A stretch of 35,545 nt of DNA from Deltaproteobacteria bacterium (GTDB lineage Bacteria > Myxococcota_A > Polyangia > JAAYKL01), in NCBI GenBank assembly GCA_016936575.1, contig JAFGXQ010000140.1, positions 1 through 35,545 on the forward strand, written 5' to 3'. Under the pieces are notes generated by a model. The model was not told the origin of the DNA. It worked only from the letters and a program-made list of their open reading frames with translations, and searched no databases. Both the position numbers and the translations under genes were made by a program. This document shows positions 30,019-35,545 of the stretch, in pieces; the stretch's first letter is position 1; each line of letters opens with the position of its first letter.

Positions 30019-32319
30019 ATGAGCGCAAACGACGACCTTACTGCGGAACAGATAGAACAATTGTCAAAGGTGTTCCGCGCGGAAGCCATTGAGCATATCA
30101 AAGGCATCGCAGAGGTGTTGTTCTCCGCAGAGGACGGTGCGCTCACAGATGTCACAGATGGCGTCAACCGGGCGTTTCGCGAGGCACACAGTCTGAAAGG
30201 GTCTGCAGGAACGCTCGGGTTCAATCGTGTTGCCATCATGGCGCACCGGTTTGAGGACGCGCTCGGCACACTGAAGTCAGAGAATATCGAGCTCAGCCCC
30301 AAGCGACTGGAAATTCTTCTTCAGGCATTGGAAACCATTCGCCAGGCGGTATTCAGTCAAACTCCCGGAGACAGCGATTTGACCGAACGGGAATATGTGA
30401 CCATGAAGCAGATTCAGGCCAACTTTCCGTTGACCGCCGACGATACCAACATCCCTGTATCACCGCGCAGGGTCACATCGCCGGACCCCGCATCCACCGA
30501 GACCATTCCAGACGACTCTCAAAGTAACGAAGCGCCGGCCACAGGTACCGTCGCTACAAAACTCTCGTCATCGCCACAGGTGCAGTCCGCCGCAGCCCCC
30601 GAAGCCAAACAGGAACTGATTCGTGTTTCAGAAACCAGAATCGATGAAGTCATCACCCAGTTCGGAGAACTGTTCGAAACCAGTCTTCAACTCGAGTCTC
30701 TGGGCCACGACCTGGATACCAACAATCACGAAGCGAACCGACTCACCGACGGGCTCTCTGAACTGTTGAGCAGAATGGAAGGTACGGCTCACGAGGCGGA
30801 AATCATGGAATTGGTGGACATGGCGCGAAATCTCACCATCCTGTCAAAATCCGCGGGCAATAAATTCGAATTCAATCAGCGGGAGCTCAACAAGCATATC
30901 CAGCGCTCTCAGGAAGCGCTGAGGCAGTTGCGTATCGCGCCCATATCCAGTCTGCATCTCACCATTCGAAACCAGGTTCGCGAAACATCGAACCGCACCG
31001 GAAAAAAAGTACAGTTATCGCTTGCCGGCGGTGAGTATGCGGTTGACCGCGCCATTCTCGATGCCATTGAAAAGCCGCTTATTCACCTGATTCGCAACGC
31101 GGTCGACCACGGAATTGAACCGCCGGCTATTCGACGAGGTAACGGCAAAAATGAAACCGGTACCCTTACCATTGAAGGACGTCACCTGGGTGATGCGGTG
31201 GAACTCCATATCGCCGACGACGGCGGTGGTCTCAATGCCGACGCCATTCGAAAAAAGCTGACCGAAAGTTACAATATGTCACAGGAGACAGCGGCCAAAC
31301 TGACCGAAGCGCAACTTTTCGATTACCTCTTTGAGGCCGGATTCTCTACCAGCAAGCAGGTTTCCCAAATTTCCGGCAGAGGCGTGGGGCTTGATGTGGT
31401 GAAATACACCATTGAACACCTCGGCGGAGAAGTGAGTGTTCAAAGCAAATGGGGACAGGGAACGCGCTTCATTTTGCGACTGCCGCTGACCATGTCGTCT
31501 ATCAAATGCCTGTTGCTCGAAGCCGCGGGACAAACCATGGCCGTGCCGGCGTCCAATATTTCCAGAGTACTTGTACTCGGCGACAACGACGTGAAAAAAG
31601 TGGGCGGAGGAGATGTGGTTGTGGTAGACGACGCCCAGATTTCGCTGACCACATTTGAAGAGATTCTCGGAACGCACACCGACGGTTCAGCTCCCAAACG
31701 CAGTGACTCCAAGTTTGCCGCCATCATCCGATTCGGTGCGCGTCGCTACGCATTCGGATTTGATCGAATTTTTGAATACACCCAACTGGTCATCAAACCC
31801 TTGGGAGACTTGCTTGAGCGGGTCCCGAATGTATCCGGTCTGGCGCTGCTGGGCACCGGAAAACTTTGCCTTGTTCTCAACCCATCCGATCTCATCCGTT
31901 CAGCCAGCGGCACCATTGCAAAGCCTTCGGTGGCCAAGGCGCCGCCCAAAAAACGCGTTACCACTATCCTTGTCGTAGATGACTCCATCGCCATTCGCAC
32001 AATGCAACAGACATTGCTTGAATCTGCCGGTTTTCAGGTGCTGCTCGCGACAGACGGATTGCAGGCACTTCAAACCCTCGGCAACCATCGTGTGGATTTG
32101 GTGATATCAGATGTTCAGATGCCCAACATGGGAGGCTTCGAATTGGCCCAGGCCATTAAGTCTCGCGACAAAACCAGGTCGATTCCAGTTATTCTGGTTA
32201 CCTCCCTGGGAAGTCCGGAAGACATCCGGGCGGGCATGGAAGCGGGCGCCGACGCGCACATCGTAAAAAAAGAATTGACTCGAACAGAGTTACTCAGCAC
32301 CATTGAGCAACTGCTATGA
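30019..32319 (+). CDS. cheA: Hybrid CheA histidine kinase with receiver domain
   Basis: A 766-residue kinase. Domains in order: Hpt (residues 8-115) with phospho-acceptor H57 in FREAHSLKGSAGTLGF; an acidic/proline linker with no P2 domain (about 125-205); dimerisation region (about 210-320); ATPase with N-box HLIRNAVDHGIE (N360), DDGGGL and GRGVGLDVV; CheW-like domain (about 480-625); and a C-terminal receiver with D654/D655, phospho-acceptor D698 (LVISDVQMPNMGG) and K749-region VKKEL. CheA-REC hybrids occur in WspE, FrzE and ChpA systems, where the attached receiver is either output or phosphate sink. Confidence 0.96.
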   Translation: MSANDDLTAEQIEQLSKVFRAEAIEHIKGIAEVLFSAEDGALTDVTDGVNRAFREAHSLKGSAGTLGFNRVAIMAHRFEDALGTLKSENIELSPKRLEILLQALETIRQAVFSQTPGDSDLTEREYVTMKQIQANFPLTADDTNIPVSPRRVTSPDPASTETIPDDSQSNEAPATGTVATKLSSSPQVQSAAAPEAKQELIRVSETRIDEVITQFGELFETSLQLESLGHDLDTNNHEANRLTDGLSELLSRMEGTAHEAEIMELVDMARNLTILSKSAGNKFEFNQRELNKHIQRSQEALRQLRIAPISSLHLTIRNQVRETSNRTGKKVQLSLAGGEYAVDRAILDAIEKPLIHLIRNAVDHGIEPPAIRRGNGKNETGTLTIEGRHLGDAVELHIADDGGGLNADAIRKKLTESYNMSQETAAKLTEAQLFDYLFEAGFSTSKQVSQISGRGVGLDVVKYTIEHLGGEVSVQSKWGQGTRFILRLPLTMSSIKCLLLEAAGQTMAVPASNISRVLVLGDNDVKKVGGGDVVVVDDAQISLTTFEEILGTHTDGSAPKRSDSKFAAIIRFGARRYAFGFDRIFEYTQLVIKPLGDLLERVPNVSGLALLGTGKLCLVLNPSDLIRSASGTIAKPSVAKAPPKKRVTTILVVDDSIAIRTMQQTLLESAGFQVLLATDGLQALQTLGNHRVDLVISDVQMPNMGGFELAQAIKSRDKTRSIPVILVTSLGSPEDIRAGMEAGADAHIVKKELTRTELLSTIEQLL

Positions 32320-32332
32320 AAGGACGTCCCGA

Positions 32333-33418
32333 ATGATTCGTCTACTGATTGCAGAAGATTCAACCACCGTTCAGCGAGTGCTCAGGTCGCTGTTGGAAGA
32401 CGAACCCAACATCGAGGTGGTGGGCGTTGCCGACAACGGTGAAATGGCCGTCGAAATGTGCAGGGAGCTTCGCCCCGACATCGTCACAATGGATATTTTC
32501 ATGCCGAAAATGACCGGGCTCGAAGCCACGCGTCAAATCATGTCGGAATGCCCCACACGTATTGTCATTATCAGCTCCATGGTAAAATCCAAAGACACCA
32601 ATTATTCTTTCGAAGCCATGCGGGCGGGCGCAGTTGAAGTAATTGAAAAACCCACTGGTATCCTCTCCGGAAAATACCAGGAGATAAAAAAAGATCTCGT
32701 ACGTATTATCAAGAACACCATTCGTACGCGCCCGGATGCGCAGCTGTCATGGTTGCCGTCCAAAACTCCCATCATCCCATGGGAAAACAACAGCATTGAC
32801 GAAAGAAGTTCCCAGATACCGCAAGATTCAAACTATCCGCTCGTATTACCGGAACTCATCTGCATCGGTGGCTCCACCGGCGCGCCTACAGTGATTGTCG
32901 AAATCCTGTCGCAGCTTCCCGCAGACTATCCCATTCCGATTGTGGTGGCGCAACATATCTCCAAAGGATTTGCGCAAAAAATGAGTGAGTGGCTCAACTC
33001 GTCAATGCCGCTCAACGTGCAAATGGCCCACTCACAAAGTGTTCCCGTCCCCGGAAATGTACTCGTGTGTCCAGATCATTCCCACGCCACGTTTTCAAGT
33101 AAAGGCATCATCAAACTGGTTCCCCCGACCGAACAGGGAGGACACGTTCCCAGTATTGACCGGCTGTTCAAAGGCGCAGCCGAGGCCTACGGGGAGACAG
33201 CCGTCGGTGTTATCTTATCGGGCATGGGAAAAGACGGCGCAGATGGATTACTGCAACTTCGCAAACAAAAAGCTTACACCATCGGACAAAGTGAAGAAAC
33301 ATCGGTCGTGTACGGTATGAATCGCGTCGCAGCGGAACTGGGCGCCGTAAGTGTGGAACTGTCACCCATTGAAATCGCAGATCAACTGCTCGAAATCGGC
33401 AAATTACCCAAGAAATAG
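32333..33418 (+). CDS. cheB: CheB receptor methylesterase
   Basis: A 361-residue protein; the ATG at 32333, preceded by AAAGGAC, is preferred to an upstream frame start at 32303 that overlaps cheA. The receiver domain has D54 (VTMDIFMPKMTG) and K106. After a linker, the esterase domain shows the catalytic triad S181 (CIGGSTGAP), H208 (VVAQHISKGF) and D301 (GMGKDGADG). Phosphorylated CheB removes methyl groups from receptor glutamates. It closes the operon; the next gene converges 14 bases away. Confidence 0.96.
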   Translation: MIRLLIAEDSTTVQRVLRSLLEDEPNIEVVGVADNGEMAVEMCRELRPDIVTMDIFMPKMTGLEATRQIMSECPTRIVIISSMVKSKDTNYSFEAMRAGAVEVIEKPTGILSGKYQEIKKDLVRIIKNTIRTRPDAQLSWLPSKTPIIPWENNSIDERSSQIPQDSNYPLVLPELICIGGSTGAPTVIVEILSQLPADYPIPIVVAQHISKGFAQKMSEWLNSSMPLNVQMAHSQSVPVPGNVLVCPDHSHATFSSKGIIKLVPPTEQGGHVPSIDRLFKGAAEAYGETAVGVILSGMGKDGADGLLQLRKQKAYTIGQSEETSVVYGMNRVAAELGAVSVELSPIEIADQLLEIGKLPKK

Positions 33419-33432
33419 CGTCGATACTGTCC

Positions 33433-35367
33433 CTACCCCGCCTGACTCACCTTCGACATTTTCGCCATTGTGTTCATGCGATTTTTTACAGAGGCCTCTT
33501 CCAGTCCCAGATTGTGCGCCACATCAAGCAGTAGTGATTGCTCTTTGGCATCGATTTTTCCATCAATCAGCGCCGCGCCTATCAAACCGTCAATAAATAG
33601 ATTCGGGTTGGTCGGACGCATCTCCTTCACCGATTCCGCATCTATTTGTCCGTACAGAATCGGGTTCACCATCTCCATGGGAACATCCCATCGTTTTGAT
33701 GCGGTACGAAGCAGTTTGCGTTCCTGTTTGGTTACAACACCGTCTGCCATCACGATGGCCGCCATATTCATCAGCAACAACGCTCGCTCCTGTCGCGATG
33801 CCATGTCGGGCATGGCCCACCCGGGAATCTCGCCACCTTCGCCGCTACTTGAACCGGAAGTTGCCGCAGTCGGCGCGACCGCGGTATGGGTCTGCATTTC
33901 GTACGGTAACGCCACCCGTTCCAACACCCAATCCATCTTGCCCGATGCCAGCCCCTCACCGCAGTACTCACACGTGGTTGAATCGTTTTCGGACAAGGGC
34001 CCTAAACAGTTGGGGCAATGGGCATGCGACAAACCGCTATTCTGTTTCGGCGCCTGCTCCCGACCGAATACGAACAGATGCTGGCGATGAATCGGTGTGC
34101 TGTCGGCCGCCGCCGCGCTGCTCCATAAAATTTTCACCACAAATCGATCTCGTCCGCCGTCGGCATCGGCGTTCCCGGGCTGCACTTCAACCAAATCGAC
34201 GCTGCCGACCGCAGTTTTAAAATGCGTAAGCGGCGCCCGTGACAGCGTGACCTCCTGCATTTCAGAGGTTGCACACTTCGAAAGGGGAGACTTGCTCCCG
34301 GTCACGGTTGCCTCAACCCAACGCCAAAACACGTACGATGCTCGATCTTCCGCCACCTGTCGGTTGAAGCTGCTGTCACGCTGCTGAATGTGGTGCAACC
34401 CGGGCACCTTCCCCGTGGAGGCCGGACGCCACTCGATGGGCTGAGTAATCTCCGCCAGCACCCAATCGTAGTCGCCGGAATTCACCAATGCGCCGCAATA
34501 TTCACACTTGGTGCTTTGTGCATTCTCCATGGGCGCGCCGCAGTTCGGGCAGGTTCCCTGATTGAAGCCTTTGTCGTCCAATGTCCGCGCCCCCGGTTTC
34601 CGAAGAAACGACCATATCTCGGTGTATCGTTCGGGCGATGCCTTTTGCGCTAGTGCCATGGCGTCTTCATGCGAGAGAGAGGCGGCCACTTCGACGTCCC
34701 GTGCCTGTGCCTCAATCGCAACATGAATGGTATCAAAATGAGCGTCGTGCTCCACCGCGTGCACCGCGCACTTGAAAATCTGATGATCAGCCACCGGATT
34801 CTGCACATTCTGATGCTTCATAATGGAAAGCTGGGTCGAGAAACGGCGATACAAACCATCACTCAGGTAATGACGTACGGCAGACATATCTCCCCTACTC
34901 CAGGCCAACTGCACATCGTTGTCCATTTTCTTCACCCACGAAAGAAACCCCTGTTCATCAAACGACGGGTCCCGCTCCTTGATTTTCGATAATCCGCTTG
35001 AATCGGCCGGCGCCATCTCTGACAAACTGCGTATGGCCCGTGCCGTCGTGTTGTCGGGGTTCATTCGATTTTTCACCACCCCCACCACAATGGCAATCAC
35101 CAGCAGCGGCACCCCCACCTGAGGGTAGCGAATAGCCAAATAAACCAACCAGATAATCGCCTCACCATCTCCTCCCCCTCCTCCACCGCCGGTACCACCA
35201 CCTCCGCCGCCGCTGTAGTTACCGCCCCCGCCAGCCCGCGCGAACAACTCCGTACTCATCAACAGAAGCAGCATGAGCGCGCCAATCGCCCATGCCCACA
35301 CCAGTGCGCGATTCACATAGCCCCATGCACCCATTTTACGCAGCCAATTATCCATCCATCGCTTCAT
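33433..35367 (-). CDS. Mosaic membrane protein: Tim44-like / zinc-ribbon repeats and TerB domain
   Basis: About 644 residues; the ATG at 35367 is set by GGAGG six bases upstream. The first hydrophobic segment (ALVWAWAIGALMLLLLMSTELFARA) may be a signal or anchor; a glycine-rich linker and a second helix (VGVPLLVIAIVVGVV) follow. Then come two similar units, each a Tim44-like domain plus a CPNC...CEYCG zinc ribbon (near 271-295 and 449-472), each followed by a DWVL strand. Residues about 515-640 are a TerB-like domain (MADGVVTKQERKLL, ALIDGKIDAKEQSLLL). All eight zinc cysteines are present. Tim44-like proteins of this type are widespread but their function is unclear; an envelope-scaffold role is only a guess. 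Confidence 0.85.
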   Translation of the reverse strand: MKRWMDNWLRKMGAWGYVNRALVWAWAIGALMLLLLMSTELFARAGGGGNYSGGGGGGTGGGGGGGDGEAIIWLVYLAIRYPQVGVPLLVIAIVVGVVKNRMNPDNTTARAIRSLSEMAPADSSGLSKIKERDPSFDEQGFLSWVKKMDNDVQLAWSRGDMSAVRHYLSDGLYRRFSTQLSIMKHQNVQNPVADHQIFKCAVHAVEHDAHFDTIHVAIEAQARDVEVAASLSHEDAMALAQKASPERYTEIWSFLRKPGARTLDDKGFNQGTCPNCGAPMENAQSTKCEYCGALVNSGDYDWVLAEITQPIEWRPASTGKVPGLHHIQQRDSSFNRQVAEDRASYVFWRWVEATVTGSKSPLSKCATSEMQEVTLSRAPLTHFKTAVGSVDLVEVQPGNADADGGRDRFVVKILWSSAAAADSTPIHRQHLFVFGREQAPKQNSGLSHAHCPNCLGPLSENDSTTCEYCGEGLASGKMDWVLERVALPYEMQTHTAVAPTAATSGSSSGEGGEIPGWAMPDMASRQERALLLMNMAAIVMADGVVTKQERKLLRTASKRWDVPMEMVNPILYGQIDAESVKEMRPTNPNLFIDGLIGAALIDGKIDAKEQSLLLDVAHNLGLEEASVKNRMNTMAKMSKVSQAG

Positions 35368-35398
35368 GTAAACCTCCAATCCAAATCGGAATCTGTGC

Positions 35399-35404
35399 AT
35401 TGTA
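35399..35404 (-). promoter_or_regulatory. Weak -10 candidate for the Tim44/TerB gene
   Basis: On the minus strand TACAAT matches five of six bases of the sigma-70 -10 element, about 30 bases before the gene's start codon. The best -35 (TTGCTG) is 19 bases away, which is long, so the call is tentative. It is back to back with the tRNA promoter. Confidence 0.25.
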
Positions 35405-35435
35405 CTGCTTCCGACAAAAAAAACAGCAATTAATC

Positions 35436-35464
35436 TTGACGGAATGGGTCGACAACCCTATTCT
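35436..35464 (+). promoter_or_regulatory. Sigma-70 promoter of the tRNA-Ser gene
   Basis: TTGACG (35436-35441), exactly 17 bases, then TATTCT (35459-35464): five of six and four of six matches at optimal spacing. A GC-rich discriminator (GCGCGGC) lies between the -10 element and the tRNA, as is common for stringently controlled stable-RNA promoters. Confidence 0.7.
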
Positions 35465-35471
35465 GCGCGGC

Positions 35472-35545
35472 GGAGAGTTGGCCGAGTTGGTCTAAGGCGC
35501 ACGATTCGAAATCGTGTGAGGGTAACACCTCCGAGGGTTCGAATC
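35472..35545 (+). tRNA. tRNA-Ser, anticodon CGA (3' end beyond window)
   Basis: The sequence begins GGAGAGT-TG-GCCGAG, has a D-loop with GG, an anticodon stem CACGA/TCGTG around the loop TTCGAAA, anticodon CGA at 35507-35509 (reads UCG), a long variable arm with stem GAGG/CCTC typical of serine tRNAs, and the T-arm start GGGTTCGAATC. The window ends inside the T-arm, so the 3' acceptor strand cannot be checked. Confidence 0.93.

Noticed and set aside
35160-35235. Gly-codon repeat tract considered as a microsatellite or repeat element
   Set aside because: It encodes the glycine-rich linker common in Tim44-like membrane proteins; the codons are mixed GGN, so protein composition explains it.
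1-35545. CRISPR arrays, insertion sequences, prophage and integrase genes
   Set aside because: No regularly spaced repeats, transposase or integrase motifs, or target-site duplications were seen on either strand.

Overview
The window is about 35.5 kb of densely packed chromosomal DNA from a Gram-negative bacterium: there are several lipobox lipoproteins, signal peptides, outer-membrane-like barrels and an RND exporter. Gene content (ftsA-ftsZ, tandem AIM24-family genes, an ECF sigma / anti-sigma / caspase operon, a frz/wsp-like chemosensory operon, a PII-AmtB pair behind a probable sigma-54 promoter) fits the old Deltaproteobacteria and relatives (Myxococcota, Bradymonadota or Desulfobacterota type). 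That placement is inference from gene content; no rRNA is present to settle it. There is no phage, insertion sequence or CRISPR array.

Layout. 0.2-2.2 kb: amtB-glnK nitrogen-sensing operon, leftward, with a near-consensus sigma-54 promoter and inverted repeats. 2.2-5.7 kb: envelope or housekeeping singletons (small exported protein, CPBP-type membrane protein, YiiX-like papain-fold hydrolase, TerB-like protein). 5.8-8.3 kb: ftsA-ftsZ, leftward, with a striking RNA stem-loop between them, followed by a 515-bp AT-rich gap. 8.8-10.7 kb: a nucleotidyltransferase / 2-aminoethylphosphonate transaminase fusion. 10.9-13.5 kb: RluD-family pseudouridine synthase, a small conserved protein, a DUF1848 protein and a small exported protein. 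13.7-17.1 kb: a large RND/MMPL exporter and a Cys-rich lipoprotein. 17.2-19.3 kb: three tandem AIM24-family paralogues, leftward. 19.5-24.9 kb: a rightward five-gene operon: ECF sigma factor, membrane anti-sigma with a DUF4384-like domain, exported caspase-like protease with a barrel-like C-terminus, and two paralogous lipoproteins. 24.9-33.4 kb: a chemosensory system (divergent MCP; then cheY, cheW, cheR-TPR, cheW, cheA-REC, cheB). 33.4-35.4 kb: a mosaic membrane protein with duplicated Tim44-like/zinc-ribbon units and a TerB domain. 35.47 kb to the end: a tRNA-Ser(CGA) cut by the window edge, behind a clear sigma-70 promoter.

The best candidate for an undescribed system is the ECF / anti-sigma / caspase / twin-lipoprotein operon. 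The layout suggests that an envelope signal is relayed to a sigma factor that controls an exported caspase-like protease and two surface lipoproteins. Other items worth following are the ftsA-ftsZ intercistronic RNA structure, the transaminase fusion whose nucleotidyltransferase has lost its glycine-rich loop, and a chemosensory operon with the exact wspB-F gene order but no diguanylate cyclase. All functional assignments come from reading motifs by eye; no search was run.
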